Source: Bradyrhizobium sp. SZCCHNS1050 (GTDB lineage Bacteria; Pseudomonadota; Alphaproteobacteria; Rhizobiales; Xanthobacteraceae). From it: a stretch of 64,000 nucleotides of DNA. Position numbers and translations under genes: made by a program. Positions 34,668 through 43,573 of the stretch are shown here, piece after piece (the stretch's first letter is position 1; every line of letters starts with the position of its first letter). Under the pieces are notes generated by a model, which saw only the letters and a program-made list of their open reading frames with translations, had not been told where the DNA came from and did no database searches. The stretch covers positions 248,001-312,000 of the forward strand of contig NZ_JAUETR010000002.1 of assembly GCF_032484785.1 (NCBI RefSeq), given 5' to 3'.

Positions 34668-36797
34668 TCAGGACGGCGGCGCGGCCTGACGCTGTGCCAG
34701 GAGCGCAGTCCTGATCTTCTGCAGCAGTGTAGTGTAGAGCTGATTCCAGGCCGGGTCATTCTGCCCGTTCGCGTCCAGCCCTTGCTTGGTCAGGCCCAGG
34801 CTGATCCGGTAGACGGCGAGCGCGCCGTCGATGTTGCCGAGTGGAATGAAGGCATCGCCCAGACTCTGGTAGGAATTTGCAAGCGCCTGCTGCAGCGACG
34901 GATCGTTGGCGACCGTGTTGGCGAGGTGGGTGATCAGCGCGGTATTGGCGCGACGCTGCTCGAAGGCTTCGGCATGGCGGCCCTGGGCGGCGAGCACGTC
35001 CGCCAGCAGAGCGTGGCACCAGGCGAGGTCGCGCTCAAAGCTGAGATTGCCGCGGTGAGCTGCGGTCAGCTTCCGGATGATGGCGAGGCTGGCGGAATAG
35101 GCGGCATGCGCAGCCTCGAGGTTTCGCTGAACGAACAACACGGCGCCAATGCGGTTCAAGGCGACCGAGAGGTTGCGTTGAAACCCGGCGTCGTCCGGAT
35201 TGGCTACGGTCAGGTACCTGACGATGGCGATGCTCTGCTTGTAGTTCTGCAGCGCGCCCATGAGATCGCTCGCGGTGGCTGCGCGATCGCCTTCCGCGAT
35301 GCCGGCGGCAGCCTGATCCAGCAGCCTGCCGGCGGCGACCGTGACGCCGACTGCAAGGCCCCCGCGGGCAACGTCGCCGCACGGTTGCGCCAGCAGTGCT
35401 GCGAGCGCGACCGGTTCGTCGCTCTCCACGGATTCCGGCGCCGACTCTGCCCTCGAGGTTCGATGCCGATCAAAGGGCGCAGGCGCCGCCTGCTGCTGAG
35501 AGGTGCGCGGTTGCGGATGCAATCCCTGTCCGAAGCCGGGAATTCGGCGCAACATGCCCTCGACCTGCGCGGCCGTGATCAGGCGCGTGCACTCGAACTG
35601 TCGGGACGTGCCCTGCCATCGCGGGCACCACAGAAAGTCCTCATGGTCGAAGCGATGACTGGCATCATTCCAGCAACTGTTGCAGGCGTGATGGTTGATG
35701 ACCCGATAGGGGGTCGCAAACTCGTTGGTGGGGTGGGTGAAGCCGCTGATCAGCACGACCGGAGTGCCGACCGCCCAGGCCAGCCATGACAACCCCGAGG
35801 AAAGGCCGATGAAGAACGCGGCGTGCTTGAGCCAGCGGGCGCGCTCGGGCAGCGGCCGGTCGCCGGTCTGATCCTCGGCTGCGGCGGGAATTTGCGTCCG
35901 GTAGGCGCCGTGGCTGCGCTCCGCGGTCTGATCGATGCAGATCACGCGATAGCCGGTCTCGCGGAGGAAGGCCACGATGCTCTGCCAGCCCTCAGGATTG
36001 TTCCAGTGCTTGCACGCGGTCGTTGCTTGCATGGCGATGCAGACATAGGGGTCCTCGATGGGACGGCTGTCTTCGCTCAACGCGACGCGAGGTGGACGCT
36101 CGGCCGGATCCACGCCGAGAATGTGAGCTGCGGTCCGATGCAGGCCGACCTGCCTGAAATCATAGGGCTGATGGACCAGCTCGGCATCGTCGAAGAACAG
36201 CCCGACCGAGTAGGTTGCGTAGTATCGCTCCGGCTGGACCGTCTCGTGGCTGAGGAATGCGATGTCAGGGTAGGCGTCGCGGAACAGCGGGATCAGCGGC
36301 TCGCCCATCGCACAGCTCAGGCGGCACCGATGCAGGTCCTTGAACTTCACTGCATAGCTCATCCAGCCGATGATGTCGCCGATCGTGCCGACCGGGAATT
36401 GGATCAGGACGTCGCGGTCGGTGGCGTCATAGTCGTGGCACAGCAGCAGCTCGGGCCCTGACCACACTTCGAGCCTGAACGGGACAAAGTAGCGTTTGCT
36501 GCTGTTGACGTGCCCAGAACGCAGGTCGATGTCGAACAGGACGTTGGCGGTCTCGAGATCGCTCAATCGGACGTGCCAGGCGTGTCCGGTGTCGGGCAGC
36601 ATGACACGACAGCCGTCGTTGAAGTCGAAGCGCAGCCCCTGGGGACCCTCCTGGGTCGGCACGGCCGCTGGCGGCGGCAGTCGCGGCTTTCGTGCGTGAT
36701 CAGACGCCTCGGTGCGGGCGCCGGGCTGGGCGGACGGTAACGCACTTGCCGGCACCATCGCCGGGTCTGAGGTGCGGGGAAAATTTGCAACGTTCAT
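34668..36797 (-). CDS. TibC/AAH-type protein O-heptosyltransferase fused to a TPR domain
   Basis: A 709-residue protein. Residues about 45-425 match the autotransporter strand-loop-strand O-heptosyltransferase family (BAHT; TibC and AAH). They include the N-terminal beta domain (RFDFNDGCRVMLP, LLCHDYDATDRDVLIQFPVG TIGDIIGW), the GT-B part (VCIAMQATTACKHWNNPEGW, FIGLSSGLSWLAWAVGTPVV) and the four-cysteine metal site Cys372, Cys375, Cys391 and Cys403 (ACNSCWND, LWCPRW, FECTR). The known enzymes add heptose from ADP-heptose to Ser of autotransporter passengers in the cytoplasm. The C-terminal ~230 residues are TPR-like (AVYRISLGLTKQGLDANG and earlier helices), which is not part of the usual family. 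No autotransporter is nearby; the neighbours are a type I exporter and two module proteins. Confidence 0.87.
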   Translation of the reverse strand: MNVANFPRTSDPAMVPASALPSAQPGARTEASDHARKPRLPPPAAVPTQEGPQGLRFDFNDGCRVMLPDTGHAWHVRLSDLETANVLFDIDLRSGHVNSSKRYFVPFRLEVWSGPELLLCHDYDATDRDVLIQFPVGTIGDIIGWMSYAVKFKDLHRCRLSCAMGEPLIPLFRDAYPDIAFLSHETVQPERYYATYSVGLFFDDAELVHQPYDFRQVGLHRTAAHILGVDPAERPPRVALSEDSRPIEDPYVCIAMQATTACKHWNNPEGWQSIVAFLRETGYRVICIDQTAERSHGAYRTQIPAAAEDQTGDRPLPERARWLKHAAFFIGLSSGLSWLAWAVGTPVVLISGFTHPTNEFATPYRVINHHACNSCWNDASHRFDHEDFLWCPRWQGTSRQFECTRLITAAQVEGMLRRIPGFGQGLHPQPRTSQQQAAPAPFDRHRTSRAESAPESVESDEPVALAALLAQPCGDVARGGLAVGVTVAAGRLLDQAAAGIAEGDRAATASDLMGALQNYKQSIAIVRYLTVANPDDAGFQRNLSVALNRIGAVLFVQRNLEAAHAAYSASLAIIRKLTAAHRGNLSFERDLAWCHALLADVLAAQGRHAEAFEQRRANTALITHLANTVANDPSLQQALANSYQSLGDAFIPLGNIDGALAVYRISLGLTKQGLDANGQNDPAWNQLYTTLLQKIRTALLAQRQAAPPS

Positions 36798-36864
36798 GTC
36801 GAGGTGCCGACGCGGTCTGCGTTCATTCGTGAGCGATGACGCCGACCGCGGCCGTTCGGTCTTG

Positions 36865-38820
36865 TTACTCCACGAAGGCGCGGCGCCACTGATCGAGAAC
36901 CGGCTTCATCAGATAGCTGAGCATCGTCCGGCTGCCGGTTTGAACGTAGACTTCGGCCTGCATGCCGGGCATCAGGTTGACGTTGCCGAGCCGCTTGCGC
37001 TCCTCGTCGGACAGCGTGATCCTGACCGTGTAGAAGGTGGAGCCGGTTCGCGGGTCATTGGTGATATCAGGCGACACGAACGAGACCTGGCCGCTCAATT
37101 TCGGCGTGGTGCGCTGGTTGAAGGCGTTGAAGTGGACCATCGCATCCTGCCCGGTGTGAACGTGATCGATATCCTTGGGCTGGACGTGCCCTTCGACCTG
37201 CAGTTCGTCCGAATCGGGGACCAGCTCCATGACGGTCTCACCCGGCTTGATGACGCCGCCGATGGTGTGGATCGCGAGCTGGTGGATGGTGCCGGAGTTC
37301 GGCGCGCGCATCTCGATGCGATCGAGCTGGTCGCGCGCGGCGACGCCCTTCTCGACCAGATCGCCTTCCTTGGCCTGGGACTCGCTGAGGTCCTTGACCA
37401 CCTCACTGCGGAAATCCTGATCGATCTTGACGGTCTGGAGCTCGGCTTCGCTGATCTTGGACCTCGTCTCCGCCACGCTGGACACCAGCTGGCCGCGTTC
37501 ACCGTCGATCCGAGCGGCTTCCCGCTGCAGCGTGGTCAGTCGCGTCAGCGGAACGAGCCGCTTGTCATAGAGCTCCTGCACGCCGGCCAACTCGCCCTTG
37601 ATCAGCTCGATCTGCTTGTTCTTGGATTCGAGCTGAGACTCCATGCCGCTGATTTCGTTGTTCAGCTGGACGATGCGGCCCTGCAGCAGCTCTTTCTGGC
37701 TCTTGCGGGTCGTGGCACGGGCCTTGAACAGCGCGTTCTCCGACGCGATCACGGTGCGGACGTTCGGATCGTCCTGACGTGAGGTCAGAGTGGACGGATA
37801 GTCCGGCTGATCGAGACCGTCACGCTCGGCCGAGAGCCGCGCAATCTTGGCGCGCTGCTCGTTCAATTGCTTGGTGATCGCCTGGAGCTGGGCCTGGCTC
37901 TGCGTAGCGTCGAGCCGCACGAGCAGATCGCCCGCCGCGACGCGCTTGCCGTTGTCGACCTTGATTTCCGCGACAATGCCGCCGGTCGGATGCTGAATGG
38001 CCTTCACGTTGGATTGCACCACGAGATTGCCGGGAACCACGATCGCGCCGGCGAGCGGCACGAGGGTCAGCCAGCCGCCGCCGAGAACGCCGGCGACAAG
38101 CAGCACCCGCAAGCCGAGACGCAACTCGTTCTCGAACATGCGGCTGACGCGCGGCACCAGCGATTCGTCCGAACCGTCGTCGAGATCGGCCGCCGTTCCT
38201 TGCGTCGCAATGAAGGTCATGCCGGTGGTCAAGGCCGTACCGGCGGTACCGACCAGGCGGCCGACACGGGTTTGCGGAACGGCAGGCGCATGCGCCAGAC
38301 GGGCGGGAAGGTTCTGCTGCCCGACCGCGCGCGGCGCGCCGACGCCGAAATTGCCGTCGCGTCGTGCATCCTGCAGGTCGAGCAGGGGCGCCGAATTGCT
38401 GCCCGCCATGCGCGCGGGCGGATGGCGCGGCGGCGGCGACAGCTCCGGCTCGTTGCCGCGCATCGGTGCGGGCTGCTGCCAGTCCATCTCGCGGATGCCT
38501 TCACCCCGGCGTGTCCGGGGCGCCTGGGCGCCGAGACCGAACAGCGACAGCGACGCACCGAGGGCGCGGCCCATGGTGCTGCCCTTCTTCTTCGAACGCG
38601 GCTTTGGCCTGCCTGGCGACGGTGGCGGACGCCGTCGCTTCTTGCCGCCGTCCCGTGTGCCGTGGCGCTGCCGCGGGTCCTCGTCGGAGCCGTCGTCGAA
38701 TGCGCCCTGCAGCCGCTGCAGCTCGAGAATCAATGCATCGCCCTGCGGACCGACCGCGCGAGTCTTCGGTCGCACATAATCGTCGTCGTCGAACGGCCTG
38801 AAGTCGTTGATGTGTTTCAT
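36865..38820 (-). CDS. Type I secretion membrane-fusion protein (HlyD family) with a long N-terminal extension
   Basis: A 651-residue adaptor of a type I secretion system. The single membrane segment is at about residues 237-258 (LRVLLVAGVLGGGWLTLVPL). After it come the lipoyl/barrel-sandwich halves (GNLVVQSNVKAIQHPTGGIV, RAPNSGTIHQLAIHTIGGVI), a long coiled coil between them, and the HlyD C-terminal block MPGMQAEVYVQTGSRTMLSY. The usual family length is about 430-480, so roughly 230 residues are extra. This cytoplasmic part is acidic at first (FDDDDYV, DDGSDEDP), then Arg/Lys/Pro-rich and probably disordered. The ATG lies three bases after the ABC transporter stop, so the two are coupled. 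No TolC gene is in the window. Confidence 0.9.
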   Translation of the reverse strand: MKHINDFRPFDDDDYVRPKTRAVGPQGDALILELQRLQGAFDDGSDEDPRQRHGTRDGGKKRRRPPPSPGRPKPRSKKKGSTMGRALGASLSLFGLGAQAPRTRRGEGIREMDWQQPAPMRGNEPELSPPPRHPPARMAGSNSAPLLDLQDARRDGNFGVGAPRAVGQQNLPARLAHAPAVPQTRVGRLVGTAGTALTTGMTFIATQGTAADLDDGSDESLVPRVSRMFENELRLGLRVLLVAGVLGGGWLTLVPLAGAIVVPGNLVVQSNVKAIQHPTGGIVAEIKVDNGKRVAAGDLLVRLDATQSQAQLQAITKQLNEQRAKIARLSAERDGLDQPDYPSTLTSRQDDPNVRTVIASENALFKARATTRKSQKELLQGRIVQLNNEISGMESQLESKNKQIELIKGELAGVQELYDKRLVPLTRLTTLQREAARIDGERGQLVSSVAETRSKISEAELQTVKIDQDFRSEVVKDLSESQAKEGDLVEKGVAARDQLDRIEMRAPNSGTIHQLAIHTIGGVIKPGETVMELVPDSDELQVEGHVQPKDIDHVHTGQDAMVHFNAFNQRTTPKLSGQVSFVSPDITNDPRTGSTFYTVRITLSDEERKRLGNVNLMPGMQAEVYVQTGSRTMLSYLMKPVLDQWRRAFVE

Positions 38821-38823
38821 TGA

Positions 38824-40686
38824 TCAAGCGCTTTCTGCTGGGGCGGCGCGACGAAGCGAGCGGGCGTTCGGATTTGGCGCCGCTGCGGGAGCAGCAACCC
38901 TGGGCGGAGCGGGGGCATGCGCGACGGCGGGTCCCGCGGCCTTGTTGGCTCCGGCGACGCGGGCAAAGATCTCCTGGCAGGGACCGAATGCGATCGCCTT
39001 GCCCTCGTACAGCACCAGCGCCATGTTGAGCGCATTCAGCGCGCTGGGACGGTGCGAAATCACGATCACGATGCTCTGGTTCTGCTGCCGCATGATCTGA
39101 ATGGCGCGGCTGAGCGCGTTCTCGCCGTCGGTGTCCAGATTGGCATTCGGCTCGTCGAGGACGATGAGAAAGGGATCGCCATACACCGCGCGGGCCAGAC
39201 CCACGCGCTGCCGCTGACCGGCCGACAGCGACATGCCGCCTTGGCCGATTCGCGTCGAATAGCCTTCCGGCAGCCGCAGGATGATGTCGTGCACGCCGGC
39301 GATCTGCGCCGCCTTCAGAATCGCATCCGAGCTCGCATTCTCGTCGAAGCGGCAGATGTTGTCGGCGATGCTGCCGTCGAACAGGGCAACGTCCTGCGGC
39401 AGGTAGCCGATGTGGCGGCCGAGATCCTCGTTGCTCCATTGGTCGAGCGCTGCGCCGTCGAGGCGGACGGATCCATGCTGTGCAGGCCAGATGCCGACCA
39501 GCGCCTTCGAGAGCGAGGTCTTGCCGGAGGCACTCGCGCCGAGCAGTGCCAGACCCGTGCCTGCCTTGATCGAGAACGACACGTTTTGAACAATCGGCCG
39601 ATCGGTGCCCGGCGCGGTGACCGTCAGCTCCTGTACGGTCAGCTCGCGGAACGGGCGGGGCAACGCGACCGGCGGCGCTTCCGGCCTGGCGGTGGCCTTG
39701 CAGATATCGCGCAGACGCGCGATGCCCTGGCGCGCGGCGACCAGCTGTTTCCAGCTGCCAAGTGCGATCTCGATCGGGGCGAGCGCGCGGCCCATCAGGA
39801 TCGACGAGGCCATCATCACGCCGCCGGAGGCCTGCTCGGAGACGACGAGCGCCGCGCCGATGCCGAGCATGCCCGACTGCAGGATGAAGCGCAGCACTTT
39901 CGCGGCGGCTCCGAGATTGGCGTAGACATCGCTCGCGCGAATGTTGTCCTTCAGATAGCGCTCGTTGACGGCGTTCCAGCGTGCCGAGAAGCGATCCAGC
40001 ATTCCGAGCGCGCGAATCACCTCGGCATTGCGCTGGGTGGCGTCGGCGAGAACCTGCCGCGCGGCGCTCGTATCGCTGGCGGATTTGCTCGCCTGACGCG
40101 ACAACCGGTCGGTCACCAGCGTCATCGAGATGATTCCGGCCGTGCCGATGACGGCCGTGATGCCGATCAGCGGATGAAACAGAAACATGCCGATCAGGAA
40201 GATCGGTATCCATGGCATGTCGAGAAAGGCGGTTGGTCCCATGCTCGACATAAAGGCGCGCAGCTGGTCGAGATCGCGCAGCGGCTGCTGCATCAGCATC
40301 GGCTTGGTGCCGCGCAGGGGCAGGGTGGCCAGAGCGTGATGAATCGCGTCCTGCAAGCTCGCGTCGAACACGGTCGCCACCCGGCACAGCATGCGGGTGC
40401 GCAACGCGTCGAAATAACCCTGAATCAGATAGACGGCTAGAATCATCACCGACAGGCCGACGAGCGTGGCGAGATTCTTGCTCGGAACGACGCGATCATT
40501 GACCTGCATCATATAAACCGAGCCCGAGAGCATCAGGATGTTGATGACGCCGCTGAACACGCCGATGCCGGCCATGCGTTTGACAGCCTGGCGCAACCCG
40601 CGCGTCACCGGATCGTCGCTTCCCGAGAGAAGGTCGTTGAGGGCAGCCGCGGCTTTCGTTCTCGGGCGGTCTTGAGCCAGACTCAT
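38824..40686 (-). CDS. Type I secretion ABC transporter (PrtD/LapB-like permease-ATPase)
   Basis: A 620-residue inner-membrane exporter subunit. It has an N-terminal membrane domain with about six helices (GVFSGVINILMLSGSVYMMQ and later) and a C-terminal ATPase. Walker A is GASASGKTS, signature LSAGQRQRVGLARAV, Walker B LIVLDEPNANLD and switch His ISHRPS. It has no N-terminal C39 peptidase domain, so it does not cleave double-Gly leaders; this is the PrtD type that recognises C-terminal signals. The tail is Ala/Pro-rich. The ATG at 40686 has GGGAGA upstream; a GTG at 40707 adds seven residues. It is the first gene of the minus-strand cluster reaching to 23985. Confidence 0.92.
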   Translation of the reverse strand: MSLAQDRPRTKAAAALNDLLSGSDDPVTRGLRQAVKRMAGIGVFSGVINILMLSGSVYMMQVNDRVVPSKNLATLVGLSVMILAVYLIQGYFDALRTRMLCRVATVFDASLQDAIHHALATLPLRGTKPMLMQQPLRDLDQLRAFMSSMGPTAFLDMPWIPIFLIGMFLFHPLIGITAVIGTAGIISMTLVTDRLSRQASKSASDTSAARQVLADATQRNAEVIRALGMLDRFSARWNAVNERYLKDNIRASDVYANLGAAAKVLRFILQSGMLGIGAALVVSEQASGGVMMASSILMGRALAPIEIALGSWKQLVAARQGIARLRDICKATARPEAPPVALPRPFRELTVQELTVTAPGTDRPIVQNVSFSIKAGTGLALLGASASGKTSLSKALVGIWPAQHGSVRLDGAALDQWSNEDLGRHIGYLPQDVALFDGSIADNICRFDENASSDAILKAAQIAGVHDIILRLPEGYSTRIGQGGMSLSAGQRQRVGLARAVYGDPFLIVLDEPNANLDTDGENALSRAIQIMRQQNQSIVIVISHRPSALNALNMALVLYEGKAIAFGPCQEIFARVAGANKAAGPAVAHAPAPPRVAAPAAAPNPNARSLRRAAPAESA

Positions 40687-41387
40687 CCAGGCGCGTCTCC
40701 CAAACACAGTGCTTCACTCCGCGCTATTGACAGTCGATACCGACGATTTTCCGGCAACAATTGGACAAGTGGGCAATTCCGTCGCAGCGTCGCGGGCAAA
40801 CGACCGGCACGAGGCGCGATGCGCCGGGGCGGCTCTGAAAAAGTGTGGCATCGTTCAGCGCGATCGGGTCCGTGCGAAATCCGTCCGCGATCGTCGATAG
40901 TTGCAGCGTGATAGCAGCCATCGGCACGCGACGCGTGTCACACATTCGTCCGTCTATCACCTTGGTTCCGTACTCATTGGTCGCGGTCCGGGCCGAATGA
41001 CGCCACGAAGCCGAATAAATCTTCCTGCGGTGCAACGCACAGGCGTTGTCATCTCGATCATGCGGTATTCGATGATGGTGCGGAGAACGATCATGATGGC
41101 GGCGGCAACACAAGGACATGCGGCTCCGCGCACCAATCCAAGACGTGCAATCAGCTCAGCCGGGCATGGCGACCGACGATGTGTTCTATCATCGAACGTG
41201 CGGCCGCTGTGGAACCGGTGACCCGCCAAGCATCGGGCGCACGAGATCAACATCAACTCCAGGGAGGACGAAGCAGATCAGTCCGCGTGCGATCCGAGCA
41301 ACTCGTCACCGGCTCGGGCCACGGCAGCTGATCAACCATAGGCGTGATCCAACCGATCACGCTCAAGCGTAGCGGGGCAACGATTGG
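40687..41387. other. Divergent intergenic region between the exporter and the redox genes
   Basis: About 700 bases with no supported gene. It must carry the promoter for the exporter (minus) and probably the one for the redox genes (plus). I see no strong consensus promoter, no hairpin with a T-run, and no copy of the element found at 30396 and 34290. Confidence 0.5.
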
Positions 41388-41645
41388 GTGCAGAACGGCG
41401 CCGTAACGCCGAAGTCGGACGAAGTTGCTCACTTAGTAAAGCGTATCCGGGGGACGACAAAGTTGCTGGACGACATCACCATCGAGACGCGTGATGCGGG
41501 AATGGATTCGGGTCGAGGGGCGGCCCGCAGGGTTGAATACTTGATCATCCTGCGCCGGATCGGTCCGCTGAGACGAAATACGGTCGCCAGGTCGGCGGTG
41601 AATCGCGCCGATCGCGTGCGCGCAGCTCTGGAGGCGCACGCATGA
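41388..41645 (+). CDS. Possible small protein in front of the cytochrome b gene
   Basis: An 85-codon frame beginning with GTG at 41388. Its TGA overlaps the ATG of the cytochrome b fusion (ATGA), the arrangement of translationally coupled genes. The product is basic and helical (EYLIILRRIGPLRRNTVARS) without recognisable domain, signal peptide or cysteine. No ribosome site stands out. The overlap supports it; the lack of any family likeness argues against it. Confidence 0.35.
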   Translation: MQNGAVTPKSDEVAHLVKRIRGTTKLLDDITIETRDAGMDSGRGAARRVEYLIILRRIGPLRRNTVARSAVNRADRVRAALEAHA

Positions 41646-43573
41646 AGATCCGCAAGACCGACTATGGAACGATCATCCTGCACTGGACCCTGGTTGGGGC
41701 CACGGTGATCGCGTTCCTGACGGGGCTTCGCATGGCGACCGAAGCGCCTGGACACGCATGGATCGCCAACAATCTCGATTGGCTGCTGCCCCGGCACCGG
41801 ACCTGGACCTGGCACATGCCGGCTGGGGTCGTGCTCGCGAGCGTCGCCGTCGCCTACATGATCTATATCTCGAAGTCAGGGCTCGGCCGTCGCGTCACCA
41901 TCGACAAGATGCGCTTCAAGGGCTTGCTCGGCCGCCGGCCGGCGCGGCTGGGCTCGATCAGCGTGATGCTGCATTGGGTGCTTTTCATCTCCATGGCGAT
42001 CCTGATCGTCACCGGAGGCATGCTCTTCTTCGGCGTAGCCTCCGGCTACGTCACCATGATGATCCACTGGTACGCGACCTGGGTGATCCCGGCCTTCGTG
42101 GTGCTGCACGTCCTGGTTCACTTCAGCATCGGCGGAAAGATGCAGCTCTATCGCGTGTTCCGGCCGGCGCCCTTGCCGCCGCCGCCGCCAAAGCTCGATC
42201 CCGTCGAACTCCTCACGATGCTGGTCGAGCAGTCGGAAAAGCTGGAGGAAGCGGAGGCGCCTCCGAGGAGGCCGGCGCCAGCTGCGCGGCCTGCAGCGCG
42301 TGAGCCGATGCCGGCGCCGCGGCGCATGGAGGAGCCGATGCGGGCCCGGTCCGAGCCGCGTGTGCCGCCGGGTCGCATGCGTCCGCCGCCGACACCTGCC
42401 AAGGGCAATTCCCGCCGCCGCAATCCGAGCTTCCAATCCAACCCGTTCATGGTCGCGATCGCCGCAGCCATCGTGATCGGTTCGGCGATGTTCGCCGCCG
42501 ACTACTACGCCGAGGACACCGTCACGGTGTATCGAATCGCGACATCGGATGCGCCGACGCTTGACGGCGATTCGTCGGATCGTGTCTGGCGCAACATCCA
42601 GCCGCACATGGTGACGACCAACCAGGGCGACAATTTCGACGGTACCGGCGAATCGCGCGTCTGGATCAAGGCGGCGCATGACGGCACGTGGGTCTACTTC
42701 CTCGTCATCTGGGAGGATCCGACGCGATCGTTGAAGCAGCTGCCGCTGATCAAGAAGGCGGATGGCTGGCATCTCCTGCAGAATGGATTCGACAAGGGCG
42801 ACGAGAACGATTTCAACGAGGACAAGTTCTCGCTGTTGTTCACGACGCTGCCGATCACCTTGGCCGCGGACCGAACGTTTCACATGAGCTCGCAGCCGAT
42901 GCCGGACAAGCCGCCGACGCTGTCGGGTCGCGGCATCCACTACACGCCGGCGCCGAATCTCTATGCCGACGCCTGGCTGTGGAAGGCGACGAGCGGCGGC
43001 CCGACCGGATGGATGGACGATGATCATTTCGGTCCGCCTGCGGAGCCGACACCGGATCAGGTCAAGGGACTCACGCCCTACAAGGGCGGGTTTGCACCGG
43101 ATCCGGGGACTGCGAACTATTCGGACAATTTCGTGATCGACAGGGAGGCCGCAAGACTGGGAAATCGGGGCGTGAGACCGAAGCGCCTGCCGAAGGACGT
43201 CGCCGCGATGACCGCGGCGATGGGCGAGATCAATCTCGATCCCAACATCGGCGAGAGTGAAGGCTCACGCTGGTTCATGACAGAGGCCGAATCGGTGCCC
43301 TATTCGGCCGAGGCGGATGCCCAGACGCCGATCGGGACCGTGGTGCCCGGTGTTCTCGTCAGCGGCGAGTTCACCGGTGATCGCGCGGACATCCGTTGCG
43401 CTGCGCGTTGGGCCGCGGGCCACTGGACGCTCGAAATTGCCCGCAAAATGGACACGAAAAGCAAGTACGACGTTCCGATCAAGAATGGCGTGTTCATGCG
43501 TGTCGCAGCGTTCGACCATACCCAGATCAGACATACCAGGCAGATCCGGCCGATGCGACTTGAGGTGCAGTAA
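41642..43573 (+). CDS. Cytochrome b561-type protein fused to an ethylbenzene-dehydrogenase-like haem domain
   Basis: A 643-residue redox protein. Residues about 1-155 form a membrane cytochrome b with four helices and His pairs (TIILHWTLVG, TWHMPAGVV, SVMLHWVLF, MIHWYATWV and VVLHVLVHF). A Pro/Arg-rich linker (about 160-265) and another membrane segment (NPFMVAIAAAIVIGSAMFAA) lead to a C-terminal domain of about 350 residues. This domain has VYRIATSDAPTLDGDSSDRV W and WVYFLVIWEDPTRS, the pattern of the haem-b gamma subunit of ethylbenzene/DMSO-type dehydrogenases, and is probably periplasmic. It could pass electrons across the membrane between haems. The stop overlaps the next start (TAATG), a ferredoxin reductase, so the two should work together. 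Confidence 0.85.
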   Translation: MKIRKTDYGTIILHWTLVGATVIAFLTGLRMATEAPGHAWIANNLDWLLPRHRTWTWHMPAGVVLASVAVAYMIYISKSGLGRRVTIDKMRFKGLLGRRPARLGSISVMLHWVLFISMAILIVTGGMLFFGVASGYVTMMIHWYATWVIPAFVVLHVLVHFSIGGKMQLYRVFRPAPLPPPPPKLDPVELLTMLVEQSEKLEEAEAPPRRPAPAARPAAREPMPAPRRMEEPMRARSEPRVPPGRMRPPPTPAKGNSRRRNPSFQSNPFMVAIAAAIVIGSAMFAADYYAEDTVTVYRIATSDAPTLDGDSSDRVWRNIQPHMVTTNQGDNFDGTGESRVWIKAAHDGTWVYFLVIWEDPTRSLKQLPLIKKADGWHLLQNGFDKGDENDFNEDKFSLLFTTLPITLAADRTFHMSSQPMPDKPPTLSGRGIHYTPAPNLYADAWLWKATSGGPTGWMDDDHFGPPAEPTPDQVKGLTPYKGGFAPDPGTANYSDNFVIDREAARLGNRGVRPKRLPKDVAAMTAAMGEINLDPNIGESEGSRWFMTEAESVPYSAEADAQTPIGTVVPGVLVSGEFTGDRADIRCAARWAAGHWTLEIARKMDTKSKYDVPIKNGVFMRVAAFDHTQIRHTRQIRPMRLEVQ

